DNA from: Pontibacillus yanchengensis Y32
GTDB taxonomy: Bacteria > Bacillota > Bacilli > Bacillales > BH030062
Assembly (NCBI RefSeq): GCF_000770635.1
Contig: NZ_AVBF01000003.1
Location: 1 to 64,000, forward strand
Reading direction: 5' to 3'
Length of the DNA: 64,000 nt
The notes below the pieces were generated by a model that worked only from the letters and a program-made list of their open reading frames with translations, was not told the origin of the DNA and made no database searches. A program made the position numbers and the translations under genes. Shown one piece after another: positions 35,061-43,419 of the stretch. How positions within the stretch are numbered: position 1 is the stretch's first letter; each line of letters opens with the position of its first letter.

Positions 35061-35144
35061 CCCGACAGATATAACATCTCCTCCAACACCTTATTTATTA
35101 ATGCTTATGAGATGGGGATGGTTTACTTGTCCTATATAATGCAA

Positions 35145-35177
35145 AAAAGCCAAGACTTTTAAGTAAGTCTTGGCTTT
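35145..35177 (-). terminator. Terminator of copZ
   Basis: AAGCCAAGACTT / AAGTCTTGGCTT stem with a short loop, ending in TTTTTT on the minus strand, 7 bases after copZ. Confidence 0.85.
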
Positions 35178-35183
35178 TCTACG

Positions 35184-35387
35184 TTACACAACATCATATC
35201 CTTGCTCTTCAATTGCCTCTTTCATCTCTTTTTCACTCACATTGGCTTCGTCATAGCTAACATCCACTGTATTCTGCTCCAAGTGTACATTCGCTGATTT
35301 GACACCATTTAGCTCTTCTAATGCACCTTTAACAGCTTTCTCACAGTGTCCGCATGTCATGCCTTTTACTTCTAGAGTTTTTTCCAT
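35184..35387 (-). CDS. copZ: Copper chaperone CopZ
   Basis: Cytosolic heavy-metal-associated domain of 67 residues that carries Cu(I) to the exporter. GMTCGHC with Cys12 and Cys15 is the metal site; the ferredoxin-like fold follows (VKGALEELNGVKSANVHLEQNTVDVSYDE) and Tyr65 sits near the C-terminus as in other CopZ proteins. AAGGAGTG precedes the ATG. It has its own promoter region with a TATAAT and a terminator, and lacks the shared copper-cluster element. The exporter CopB next to it has no N-terminal HMA domain of its own. Confidence 0.93.
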   Translation of the reverse strand: MEKTLEVKGMTCGHCEKAVKGALEELNGVKSANVHLEQNTVDVSYDEANVSEKEMKEAIEEQGYDVV

Positions 35388-35468
35388 TATTCAACACTCC
35401 TTTTCTTTTAGCATTATACTACTTTACTTAACTTCAATAAACCAACTTCAAGCGTACCACCTAAGAAA

Positions 35469-35497
35469 TGGGACGAGGGACCTGTCCCCTCATCCCA
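35469..35497. repeat. Family B hairpin repeat
   Basis: 29-nt element, TGGGACGAGGGACC then TGTCCCCTCATCCCA, 5 bases from the copB stop codon. Confidence 0.85.
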
Positions 35498-35502
35498 TCC
35501 CT

Positions 35503-37524
35503 CTATGCTTTTAACAGTTTGGCGTTTATGGCTACTACAACTGTGCTTAGGCTCATTAAACCTGCTCCAACTGCAGGACTTAATATGATTCCAATTGGTG
35601 CTAGGACGCCAGCTGCTAATGGTATAGCCGCTATGTTATATCCTGCTGCCCACCAAAGATTCTGGATCATTTTTTGATAGGTTTTCTTGGATAGTTCCAT
35701 AATCGAAACGACATCTTTCGGATTGCTTTTCACAAGTACAATATCAGCTGATTCCATGGCTACATCTGTACCTGTTCCAATAGCAACTCCTAAATCAGCG
35801 GTAGCTAGGGCAGGAGCATCGTTTACGCCATCTCCGGTCATGGCAACTTTCCAGCCTTTTTCTTTAATACGTTTCACTTGATCTGCTTTTTGATCCGGAA
35901 GCACTTCCGCATATACTTCATCAATACCTAATTGCTTGGCAACCCAATCAGCTACTTTTTGATTATCACCTGTTAACATAATAGAATGGACACCTTTTTC
36001 TTTTAGCGATTCGATAGCTTCCTTGGCATCTTCTCGAACGATATCAGCTAGTGCAATCATGCCCATTAATTCTTGTTCTACCAAAACAAACACGACCGTT
36101 TTACCTTCCTCCGAAAGTTCATTAAAAGAAGACTGATCATAGGTATAATCGTGTTCGTCCACGTAACCAGGACTTACGACGTTGACCTCTTTCCCGTCAA
36201 CTGTGCCTCTGAGTCCTTTTCCAGTCATGGATTCAAATTCTTCTATATTCTTTAGGGTGATGGAATCTTGTTTCGCTTTATCTACAATTCCTTCAGCCAG
36301 TGGATGTTCTGAGTTTTGTTCCAAAGAAGCTGCCCATGTTAGAACGTCCTCTTTTGTATAGTCGTTAAGTGAAATGATTTCCGTCACACCAAACTCCCCT
36401 TTGGTTAAGGTGCCGGTTTTATCAAACACGACGGCATTTAAGCTTCTAGCCCCTTCAAAATTGGCACGATTTCTAATTAGCAATCCTTTTTTAGCAGAAA
36501 TGGATGTTGATACTGCCACGACAAGAGGTGCTGCTAAACCTAGTGCGTGTGGACATGTAATAACCATAACCGTAACCATCCGTTCCATGGCTACATCAAC
36601 AGGATTACCTAAGGCAAGCCAGACAATGAAAGTAATAATACCACTTGCTAAAGCGAGGTAAAATAGCCATTTTGCTGCACGATTGGAAATATCCTGCGTT
36701 TTGGATTTTGATTCCTGTGCTTCTTTGACTAATCCGATTACTTGGGATAAATACGTGTCGTCCCCTGTTTTCTGAACGGTTATCGTGATGGAGCCTTCCT
36801 GGTTGACTGAGCCACCTATCGCTTCCTCTCCTTCACTCTTTTCAACCGGAACCGATTCACCTGTTAACATAGACTCATCAATAGTCGTCTTACCATCAAT
36901 GATGTCTCCATCTACAGGAATCTTTTCTCCAGGCTTGACCAAAACGTTATCTCCTGTTTGTAGATCGCCTACAGGTACATCCTCGACATTTCCATCTTCA
37001 TCTACTTTATGTGCTTCATTGGGCATCAACTTCACTAGTTCTTCCAATGCATTTGAAGCCCCCATCACAGATTTCATTTCAATCCAGTGACCAAGAAGCA
37101 TAATATCAACTAGTGTGGCTAACTCCCAGAAAAAGTTCCGACCTTCCAGGCCAAACACAACGAGTGAGCTGTACAAATAAGCTACAGCTATCGCGAGTCC
37201 AATCAGTGTCATCATACCTGGATTCTTTTGCTTCAACTCATCCCAAGCTCCAGTTAAGAAAGGCAATCCGCCATAGAAGAATACAAAAGTAGCTAGAGCG
37301 AATAACACATATTGGTCAAAAGGGAATCCCAAATCTATTCCTAAAAAATCTTGAATCATTGGAGATAATAATAGGATAGGAATCGTTACAATAAGGGAGA
37401 TATAAAACCGTTTCTTAAAGTCTTCTACCATTGCTCCATGATCGTGGCCTTCATGACCATCATGTCCTTCATGTTGGTCATGTTCTTCGTGGTTTTCTGA
37501 ATGATTGTGGTGTTCATGAGCCAT
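35503..37524 (-). CDS. copB: Copper-translocating P-type ATPase, CopB type
   Basis: P1B ATPase of 673 residues exporting copper across the membrane. The first 33 residues are His-rich (HEHHNHSENHEEH and similar), replacing the HMA domains of CopA. Further marks: phosphatase loop TGES, the membrane metal motif CPH (324-326), phosphorylation site DKTGT (Asp368), the HP dipeptide in SEHPLAEG, and the hinge MTGDGVNDAPAL. CPH with a His-rich tail is the CopB (P1B-3) type, proposed for Cu(I)/Cu(II) or silver. Start at 37524 has AAAGGAGC upstream. Its promoter carries the shared copper-cluster element. Confidence 0.92.
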   Translation of the reverse strand: MAHEHHNHSENHEEHDQHEGHDGHEGHDHGAMVEDFKKRFYISLIVTIPILLLSPMIQDFLGIDLGFPFDQYVLFALATFVFFYGGLPFLTGAWDELKQKNPGMMTLIGLAIAVAYLYSSLVVFGLEGRNFFWELATLVDIMLLGHWIEMKSVMGASNALEELVKLMPNEAHKVDEDGNVEDVPVGDLQTGDNVLVKPGEKIPVDGDIIDGKTTIDESMLTGESVPVEKSEGEEAIGGSVNQEGSITITVQKTGDDTYLSQVIGLVKEAQESKSKTQDISNRAAKWLFYLALASGIITFIVWLALGNPVDVAMERMVTVMVITCPHALGLAAPLVVAVSTSISAKKGLLIRNRANFEGARSLNAVVFDKTGTLTKGEFGVTEIISLNDYTKEDVLTWAASLEQNSEHPLAEGIVDKAKQDSITLKNIEEFESMTGKGLRGTVDGKEVNVVSPGYVDEHDYTYDQSSFNELSEEGKTVVFVLVEQELMGMIALADIVREDAKEAIESLKEKGVHSIMLTGDNQKVADWVAKQLGIDEVYAEVLPDQKADQVKRIKEKGWKVAMTGDGVNDAPALATADLGVAIGTGTDVAMESADIVLVKSNPKDVVSIMELSKKTYQKMIQNLWWAAGYNIAAIPLAAGVLAPIGIILSPAVGAGLMSLSTVVVAINAKLLKA

Positions 37525-37588
37525 ATTTTCTTCATGCTCCTTTCTTTCATTTTAATGCTTGATTTAACCACTTTTGTTTTTCATTTGT

Positions 37589-37628
37589 AGTATAGTCATG
37601 CCCAATTAATATCCAAAATTTGTGCAGA
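37589..37628 (-). promoter_or_regulatory. Shared copper-cluster promoter element, site 2 (copB)
   Basis: Minus strand: TCTGCACA (37621-37628), -35 TTTGGA (37612-37617), 17-bp spacer, -10 TATACT (37589-37594). Offsets are identical to site 1. Confidence 0.72.
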
Positions 37629-37833
37629 GAATCATTGTTTGTGTTCTCTTCTAACTTTAAGGGGGGAGATTCCCCTTATATTGCAGAATCGTGCAATGAT
37701 AATTATTCTCCGAGATTGACCCCCTTTTAACTAAGCTTCATAAGATATAGCTCTTTCCCCGTACGCTTTAAGGAAAATATCTTATTGATTAATGTTGAAC
37801 AGAAAGTATTTTCTTTTAAAAGCTTAACTTAAA

Positions 37834-37863
37834 CAAAAAAAGAACCCTAAGGTCCTTTTTTTG
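37834..37863 (-). terminator. Terminator after the small exported protein gene
   Basis: AAGGACC / GGTTCTT stem (one G-T pair) with TTTTTTT following on the minus strand. Confidence 0.75.
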
Positions 37864-37873
37864 TACTTTGATT

Positions 37874-38086
37874 TCATTGATTCTGATGACAATCTCTATA
37901 CATCTCGTTAATTTCTTCCTCGCTCATGTTTGGATGCATATCTTTCATCCAAGGGATCATTTCAGCCACATCAAACCCTAGCATAGAATGACCCCTAGTA
38001 TTTTCATCTCCATGAGCCATCACGACATTACTAAGTCCTAACACTATTAATAAAACAAGTAAGGCAGAGAAAAATTTCTTCTTCAT
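37874..38086 (-). CDS. Small exported protein of the copper cluster
   Basis: Protein of 70 residues with a clear signal peptide (MKKKFFSALLVLLIVLGLSNVVMA, cut after Ala24). The mature part of about 46 residues is rich in His, Met, Asp and Glu (HGDENTRGHSM, MIPWMKDMHPNMSEEEINEMYRDCHQ) with one Cys, a composition suited to binding copper outside the membrane. Family not recognised; related short HGxxMM-type proteins are known beside copper genes. Its promoter carries the shared element (38111-38149). Encoded between copB and the two-component genes. Confidence 0.75.
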   Translation of the reverse strand: MKKKFFSALLVLLIVLGLSNVVMAHGDENTRGHSMLGFDVAEMIPWMKDMHPNMSEEEINEMYRDCHQNQ

Positions 38087-38110
38087 CCTAATTCCCTCCT
38101 TTTGTTCTCA

Positions 38111-38149
38111 TTAGTAGTGTATCCAGTATTTATCAAGAAACTGTGCAGA
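38111..38149 (-). promoter_or_regulatory. Shared copper-cluster promoter element, site 3
   Basis: Minus strand: TCTGCACA (38142-38149), -35 TCTTGA (38133-38138), -10 TACTAA (38111-38116) with a 16-bp spacer. The upstream octamer is at the same distance from the -35 as in sites 1 and 2. Confidence 0.6.
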
Positions 38150-38172
38150 CTCTGTGGCAAAATAGTGAGAGT

Positions 38173-38850
38173 TTATTCATCGTCTTTTACCCATTTGTAT
38201 CCAACACCCCAGACTGTTTTAAAGTAGTCATCAATAGGAAAACCAGTCTTTCTTATTTTTTCCCGAATGTTTCGTACATGAGAATCGATGGTTCGACCTT
38301 CTGTATCAGAATGAAATCCCCAAACGATATCGATGAGTTGCTCCCTACTGAATACACGCTCTGGATGCTTCATTAAATGACCAATCATTGCAAATTCTTT
38401 TGGAGTCACTTGAATTGGTTCGTCTTGATAACTTAGTTTATGTTTTTGTCCATCCCAGATTAAACCGTGGAAATGAATCAAATCTTCTTTTGAGGTCCTT
38501 CTTAACAATGCTTGTACGCGAGCCAACAATTCATCTTCATCGAATGGTTTGGTAACGTAATCATCGGCACCAATCTTCAATCCTTTTACAATATCTGTCT
38601 TCTGATCTCTTGCTGTTACCATTATAATGGGAACATCTGAAATGTTTTTTATTTCTTTACAGACATTCCAGCCATCAAATTGCGGCATCATAATATCCAA
38701 AAGGACCAAATCATAAGAATGTTCTTCTATTTTACGTATGGCCTCTTGACCTGTTTTTACTTTAGTGCATCGATACCCATGTGGCGAGAGGTGGAGTTCG
38801 AGTAAATCTAACATGCGCTGCTCATCATCTACTAACAATATGTTAATCAT
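38173..38850 (-). CDS. OmpR family response regulator, copper cluster
   Basis: DNA-binding regulator of 225 residues. The receiver domain (1-120) has the acidic pair DDE near the start, the phosphoacceptor Asp in LVLLDIMMP, Thr in VTARDQ and Lys in VTKPF. The C-terminal winged helix (130-225) has TPKEFAMIGHLMKHPERVFSREQLIDIVWG and RTIDSHVRNIREKIRK. It overlaps the kinase gene by 8 bases. With the kinase and the CcdA-like gene it forms one operon. It is the best candidate to bind the TCTGCACA element before four nearby genes (inference). Confidence 0.9.
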   Translation of the reverse strand: MINILLVDDEQRMLDLLELHLSPHGYRCTKVKTGQEAIRKIEEHSYDLVLLDIMMPQFDGWNVCKEIKNISDVPIIMVTARDQKTDIVKGLKIGADDYVTKPFDEDELLARVQALLRRTSKEDLIHFHGLIWDGQKHKLSYQDEPIQVTPKEFAMIGHLMKHPERVFSREQLIDIVWGFHSDTEGRTIDSHVRNIREKIRKTGFPIDDYFKTVWGVGYKWVKDDE

Positions 38851-40231
38851 ACGAAACTATATCCTCCTCGTTTATTAGAATTGTCATCTTCGTTCCATTT
38901 CCTACAGCACTTTCTACTTTTACTTCCCCGCCATGCTTCTCTATGATTTCTTTTACAATGGACAAACCTAATCCAGATCCCCCGAATTCTCTTGATCTGG
39001 ATTTATCTATGCGATACAACCGTTCAAATATAAAAGGAATCTCTTCTTCCGGAATTCCTTCTCCTTCATCTCGAACTGTAATTGCTATGCTAGTCATGTT
39101 TCTTTTTACATCAATATTGATCGTAGATTGGTTTGGAGAATGTTTGATGGCATTATCCATTAGGTTAAGAATTACTTGTTGAAAACGATCAGGGTCCACA
39201 AAAATGATAATATTAGCTGGACACGTAATATTTAGACGTAAATGGTTATCATTTAAGATTGGATGCATTTTGTCTCTTACCTTTTTTAACATCTCACATA
39301 AATTTACATTTTCTTTTTGAATAACGAATTGATTTTGGTCCATTTTAGCTAAATCAAATAAGTTCTTAACTAGGTGTGTTACATGATCAGTTTCTTCACG
39401 AATAATACCTAGATAATCTTGTCGTTCCGAGTCACTTATCATGTCTCGACTGGCGATATTAGCATATCCCTTAATGTAGGTGAGTGGAGTGCGTAGTTCA
39501 TGAGAGATGCTAGCTAGAAATTCTTTACGATCTTGCTTTAGCCTCTCTAGCTCATCAGATAGGATAACTATTGAATTTGCTAATTGTCCGAGCTCATCCT
39601 TTCGCTTTGATTTCAATGAAACTTTCGAGTCACCATTAATGATCTCTTCTGTTGCTCGTTTCATGCGAACGAGTGGCCTAGTAATAAAATGACTTAATAT
39701 AAAGATAGCAAGTACTGTTAATAGTATGGCTATCAAACCAGCTAACAGGAACTGATTGGATAGTTGATTAATCACGCTCTTAATGACTGTGGTTTGGGAA
39801 AACATATACACGTATCCCCTATTTCCTCCATTAATTTGAATAGGGCTAACGGATGCTACAAAAGAACTTGACTTCCATTCTCCATTCAAAATCATCCCTT
39901 GATGCGATATGTTTGAGAGAGGTTTTGCAATCAACTGGTTAATCTCAGCATTCATAGGCTCTGACTGAGCAATGACATTTTGTTTGTCATCTGTAATCAT
40001 AACGATTGTATCAGCTTCTGATTCCATCAATGCGACATGATTTAAAGTTGAATCATTAAAGCTTTTCTCCAATACATCTCGATGACTATTACCACGTGCT
40101 AACAAATTATCTAACACTTCTTCTACACGACTGTTCGCTAAGTTGGTGTATAAGAAAAAGAAGAGAATTCCCTCGACAATCATTATGCATATTAAAATAA
40201 GAACCCCTAATTTAAAGGATAGTTTATTCAT
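38843..40231 (-). CDS. Membrane sensor histidine kinase, copper cluster
   Basis: Sensor kinase of 462 residues. Two membrane segments (about 8-28 and 163-183) enclose an extracytoplasmic sensor of about 135 residues containing Met and His residues. HAMP follows (about 184-236). The phosphoacceptor His lies in ASISHELRTPLTYIKGYA, the N box in QVILNLMDNAIKHS, and the ATP boxes in DEGEGIP, FIFERLYR and GGSGLGLSIVKEI. Partner of the overlapping response regulator gene. Cluster membership suggests it senses copper or the envelope stress it causes. ATG at 40231, 27 bases after the CcdA-like gene. Confidence 0.9.
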   Translation of the reverse strand: MNKLSFKLGVLILICIMIVEGILFFFLYTNLANSRVEEVLDNLLARGNSHRDVLEKSFNDSTLNHVALMESEADTIVMITDDKQNVIAQSEPMNAEINQLIAKPLSNISHQGMILNGEWKSSSFVASVSPIQINGGNRGYVYMFSQTTVIKSVINQLSNQFLLAGLIAILLTVLAIFILSHFITRPLVRMKRATEEIINGDSKVSLKSKRKDELGQLANSIVILSDELERLKQDRKEFLASISHELRTPLTYIKGYANIASRDMISDSERQDYLGIIREETDHVTHLVKNLFDLAKMDQNQFVIQKENVNLCEMLKKVRDKMHPILNDNHLRLNITCPANIIIFVDPDRFQQVILNLMDNAIKHSPNQSTINIDVKRNMTSIAITVRDEGEGIPEEEIPFIFERLYRIDKSRSREFGGSGLGLSIVKEIIEKHGGEVKVESAVGNGTKMTILINEEDIVSYD

Positions 40232-40258
40232 ATTTCGAGACCCTCGTTATGTTTGAAT

Positions 40259-40990
40259 TTAGAGCCAGTATGTAAGAGTGTCCAAAATCCCAATTACAAT
40301 AAGTATAAATCCAGTAATGATTTGGACAACCTTCCCTATCATACGACTTCTTTTAAGTAATATACCACTCATGTCAAAGTACCATATCAGGAATAGAATA
40401 AATAAAACAGGTAAAGACGTCCCTACCGCAAATATACTGGGCAATACTATTCCGTATGAAGTAGAAAGAACAAGGGGCATCAATGTTACAAAAAATAAAA
40501 TGAACATAGTAGGACAAAAAGCTAACGAAAAGCTTACCCCCATAAAAAAGCTACCAATACCCGGTTTGTCTTGAAAGGATTCGAAAATGCTTCCGAGTTT
40601 CAGCGTTTTCCTAATCTTTATAACACCAATTAAATATAAGCCAGCGAATACAAGAGTGGGGCCGATAAGCTTTCGTATAATAGGAAGAAATAGGGTCAAC
40701 TGTCCTCTTATCTCCTGTCCAAATACCCACACAAGTGCTCCTAAAGCAGAAAATACTACTATTTTCCCTGCAATAAATAGACCAATGTGGCGCCATGAAG
40801 TCTTTGTTTGTAATGACTGATTTCCATAGAGTGACAAAGCTCCAATATTACCAGTAATTTGACAAGGAGCTACTGCACCTACTAATCCCAGAAATAGAGC
40901 AGCTAGTAGCGGAATATGGTTATACCCGTTAGCAAGCTGTAACAAAGGATCACTAAGCCATGAAGCCACTCTGCTAAACGTTCCATACAC
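40259..40990 (-). CDS. CcdA/DsbD-like membrane protein
   Basis: Membrane protein of 243 residues with six or more hydrophobic segments. Two conserved cysteines occur in GAVAPCQITGNIGALS (about residue 43) and in SLAFCPTMFILFFVT (about residue 158), the same arrangement as the electron-transferring thiols of CcdA and of the DsbD membrane domain. It would pass reducing power from cytosolic thioredoxin to an outer partner, useful where copper oxidises thiols. NCBI-type names for such proteins also include sulfite exporter TauE/SafE-like. It is the first gene of the operon with the kinase and regulator. GGAGGAGG precedes the start. Confidence 0.78.
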   Translation of the reverse strand: MYGTFSRVASWLSDPLLQLANGYNHIPLLAALFLGLVGAVAPCQITGNIGALSLYGNQSLQTKTSWRHIGLFIAGKIVVFSALGALVWVFGQEIRGQLTLFLPIIRKLIGPTLVFAGLYLIGVIKIRKTLKLGSIFESFQDKPGIGSFFMGVSFSLAFCPTMFILFFVTLMPLVLSTSYGIVLPSIFAVGTSLPVLFILFLIWYFDMSGILLKRSRMIGKVVQIITGFILIVIGILDTLTYWL

Positions 40991-41074
40991 GTAAATACCT
41001 CCTCCCTGCTAGTACTAGAGACGTATTATGAACGATTTCTTAATTAAAAAAATACGTATAGCTTTCACTAGTTA

Positions 41075-41106
41075 ACACCCAATCATTGTGGAGAATGATT
41101 GGGTGT
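41075..41106. terminator. Hairpin after the BNR lipoprotein gene
   Basis: ACACCCAATCATT / AATGATTGGGTGT, a perfect 13-bp stem with a 6-nt loop. No good T tract, so terminator or operator role is uncertain. Confidence 0.45.
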
Positions 41107-41165
41107 ATGTTGATTGCTCTATTAATTGAATTCCATACCTCAGTTGCTATGGAGTAGAATTCCCA

Positions 41166-42080
41166 CTACTCTTGTACTTCTCCTGCTTCTACAATCGTTT
41201 TCCACTTATCTCCGCCATTGGTTGTTTGGAATGCGTGATTGTTAAAGGATAGAAACACCATTTCTTCAGCGTTCTCAGGATGTTGCGCGAAATAGGCTAC
41301 TGCATCCTGCTTTAATTCTGGTAATGGTAGTTGCGTTTTCTTTTGATCCTGATAATGATAGTTTACGAGTCTAGCTTCACTATCGAAATATCCATAGTAC
41401 AGAAACTCATCGGTAAAATGAACCATCGTACCGTTCGTTTCTTCTGTTATTCTAGTAAAAGTGGAACCTCCATCTTCAGAAAGATAGATCCCCTTTTTGG
41501 AAGCAGCAGCTATACGTTCATTATCTTCAGGGTGTACAGCAATGGATATGACCTCTCCTTGAAGTCCTGAAGCCTCTACCTTTTCCCAACTCTCTCCATT
41601 ATCTGTACTTTTATGTACACCCATAGAAAGCTCGTTCGTCTCATGACCATTTACTACATACATTGTGTGATTGTTATAACCCACACCCATGACGTGAAAA
41701 TCAAAATCTCCTTCAAATGCTACTTTCTCTAGCGTTCTCCCCTTATCTGAACTCTTTTGTACACCTAGAGGGTTTGGGAGGTTAGAATCTTTGCCAGGAT
41801 GTCCACTTGTATAGAACCCTTCATCTACTGCGGTGAATCCCATATAGTCATTATTTTGCTGAGAAGTAGAATACCATGCCCCATCCTGATAAAATTTCAA
41901 ACCATCATGTGATGCAAAGGCAAGATCAGCATCACTTCCCATATACCCTAAACCATGAACATGTTCTAACTTCCCATCAAATTCCTGCAGGTAATCATCA
42001 CTTTCAGCTTGCTCTTGGCTGCACGCTGATAATAGTAATGTCCCAGTCACTATTGCTAGTATTATTCCTTTATAAAACAC
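41166..42080 (-). CDS. BNR-repeat lipoprotein, F510_1955 family
   Basis: Exported lipoprotein of about 304 residues. Signal peptide with lipobox LLSAC. The mature part is a beta propeller with BNR/sialidase-like Asp-box repeats: KSSDKGRTLEKV, KSTDNGESWEKV, LSEDGGSTFTRI, QTTNGGDKWKTI, and HVHGLGY at the start. This matches a family labelled F510_1955 glycosylhydrolase, although catalysis is not shown. The frame opens with a TTG at 42101, but GAGAGGAAG before the GTG at 42080 fits better. Its upstream region carries the TGTGCAGT form of the shared element, which ties it to the copper cluster. Confidence 0.8.
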   Translation of the reverse strand: MFYKGIILAIVTGTLLLSACSQEQAESDDYLQEFDGKLEHVHGLGYMGSDADLAFASHDGLKFYQDGAWYSTSQQNNDYMGFTAVDEGFYTSGHPGKDSNLPNPLGVQKSSDKGRTLEKVAFEGDFDFHVMGVGYNNHTMYVVNGHETNELSMGVHKSTDNGESWEKVEASGLQGEVISIAVHPEDNERIAAASKKGIYLSEDGGSTFTRITEETNGTMVHFTDEFLYYGYFDSEARLVNYHYQDQKKTQLPLPELKQDAVAYFAQHPENAEEMVFLSFNNHAFQTTNGGDKWKTIVEAGEVQE

Positions 42081-42129
42081 ATCTATCTTCCTCTCTATCA
42101 ATTCCTGAATTTATTTTATATGATAATTA

Positions 42130-42146
42130 TCGAGAAATTGTGCAGT
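42130..42146 (-). promoter_or_regulatory. Shared copper-cluster promoter element, site 4
   Basis: Minus strand ACTGCACAATTTCTCGA: octamer at 42139-42146 and -35-like TCTCGA at 42130-42135. The -10 is poor. One base off the octamer of sites 1-3. The element overlaps the first base of a family B repeat. Confidence 0.5.
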
Positions 42147-42174
42147 GGGATGAGGGGACAGGTCCCTCGTCCCA
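42146..42174. repeat. Family B hairpin repeat
   Basis: TGGGATGAGGGGACAGGT then CCCTCGTCCCA. Inverted relative to the copy at 42817-42845; the two enclose one gene. Confidence 0.85.
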
Positions 42175-42228
42175 CAATGGAAGGAATACTGTTATTATAG
42201 GTAGAAATAATCAAGGGAAGGAGAGGAA

Positions 42229-42765
42229 ATGATGTCATTTATTTTACTAATGGGGTTGATTGGAATCGTATTTTTGCTCTATTTCAAGAAGCCCATCTTA
42301 TCCATTGTTTCTGAAAATCATGGAATTGTATCTAAACTGCAAGATTCTAAATGGTTTCAAGATTATCGTTTAGCTGGAGTGTTTTTGTTTGGGATAAATG
42401 CTGTTTTATTTATTTCTACCATTCTCATGCTGTACGGTTTAACACTACTAACCATACCTTATGTGCATTTAATTATTATGCTTTTTGCAGTTGTAGTAAG
42501 TATCTATTTTTGGTTAGTTGTTCATAAATCATGGAAAGGATCTAGAATGGAACGTGTGAAGATGAGTCTTATCGGAATTAGCTTCTACATAGGTTCCACT
42601 CTTTTGTTTATTTATTGGTTGGTAACGTTAACGCCTAGTTACCCAGGGGAAGATACATTTATTATTGCAATTGGATTAATTCTTGCAATTATAGTTACAT
42701 CAGTTGCATGTATAGTGTGCTTCATTATTACAGGTATAACAAAAGATAGGCTATCCAGAGGATAA
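42229..42765 (+). CDS. Hypothetical membrane protein
   Basis: Integral membrane protein of 178 residues with about five hydrophobic segments (3-19, 50-70, 75-97, 113-133, 145-169). Conserved-looking polar parts are SKWFQDYRLAGVFLFGINA and HKSWKGSRMERVKMS. I do not recognise the family. GGGAAGGAGAGG precedes the ATG. It is the only plus-strand gene for 10 kb and is enclosed by two inverted family B repeats about 640 bases apart, which could mark it as inserted. A terminator hairpin overlaps its stop codon. Confidence 0.65.
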   Translation: MMSFILLMGLIGIVFLLYFKKPILSIVSENHGIVSKLQDSKWFQDYRLAGVFLFGINAVLFISTILMLYGLTLLTIPYVHLIIMLFAVVVSIYFWLVVHKSWKGSRMERVKMSLIGISFYIGSTLLFIYWLVTLTPSYPGEDTFIIAIGLILAIIVTSVACIVCFIITGITKDRLSRG

Positions 42766-42778
42766 CCCATCTTTTTTA
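42743..42778 (+). terminator. Terminator overlapping the stop codon
   Basis: AAAGATAGGCTATCC pairs with GGATAACCCATCTTT (two internal mismatches), followed by TTT. Includes the last codons of the membrane protein gene. Confidence 0.7.
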
Positions 42779-42816
42779 TTGAAATCATTTACATTTTATA
42801 ATCAAAAGCCAATTTC

Positions 42817-42845
42817 TGGTACGAGGGACCTGTCCCTTCGTCCCA
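42817..42845. repeat. Family B hairpin repeat
   Basis: TGGTACGAGGGACC then TGTCCCTTCGTCCCA; 13 bases from the TetR stop codon. Confidence 0.85.
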
Positions 42846-42858
42846 TTACCGCATCTCA

Positions 42859-43416
42859 TCATAATCCCTTAATAAACGTTTCCACCATAAATTCCTGTGA
42901 CCCTTCTAAATCAACATCTAAATTAAAGCCTCCCCTATAATGTAAATCTACCAATCCATGGAGGAGACTCCTTAATCCTCTTACAGCATGAATCATACCC
43001 ACTTCTGTTAATGGATATGGTGATAAAGCCTCTTTGATTAGCGTGACAATCCCTTCCCCTGCTTTCATAACATTTTGAGAAGATGGATCAGGAGCTGATA
43101 ACAAAGCTTCATATATCCCTGGATGTTGTTTAGCAAATTGCACGTAGGCTTTCCCAATGGCTCGAATGGTTTCTTCACCATTTTCCAAGCTAATAGTAGA
43201 TGATCTTAAGTGCTGTTCCATTTGTTTTATCGCTTGGATAGCCATCGCTTCTCTAATATCTCCTAAATTTTTGACATGATTATATAACGATGGAGACTTT
43301 ATATTTAATTCTCTTGCCAAAGAAGCAATGGTCACCGACTCAATCCCTTCCTTGTTAGCGATTTCTAGAGCCTTATCGATAATGAGCGTTTGGTTTAGCC
43401 CAGCTCTTGGTGACAT
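42859..43416 (-). CDS. TetR family regulator with WHG-type C-terminal domain
   Basis: Repressor of 185 residues. Helix-turn-helix at about 10-55 (IIDKALEIANKEGIESVTIASLARELNIKSPSLYNHVKNLGDI). The C-terminal part resembles the TetR_C_33/WHG ligand domain (GLRSLLHGLVDLHYRGGFN). It is 3 bases downstream of the MBL hydrolase gene and co-transcribed with it. Two palindromes ACTAATRCCATTAGT-like lie over the promoter at 44157-44205, so it probably represses its own operon and opens it in response to a substrate of the hydrolase. Confidence 0.87.
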   Translation of the reverse strand: MSPRAGLNQTLIIDKALEIANKEGIESVTIASLARELNIKSPSLYNHVKNLGDIREAMAIQAIKQMEQHLRSSTISLENGEETIRAIGKAYVQFAKQHPGIYEALLSAPDPSSQNVMKAGEGIVTLIKEALSPYPLTEVGMIHAVRGLRSLLHGLVDLHYRGGFNLDVDLEGSQEFMVETFIKGL

Positions 43417-43419
43417 TGT

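Larger units (their letters stand above)
37525..37873. other. Upstream region of copB
   Basis: Holds the copB promoter (37589-37628), a GC-rich inverted repeat AAGGGG-N7-CCCCTT (37659-37677), a second one TTGCA-N6-TGCAA (37681-37696) followed by TGATAATTATT, and a minus-strand terminator at 37834-37863. The inverted repeats may be further regulator sites. Confidence 0.5.
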
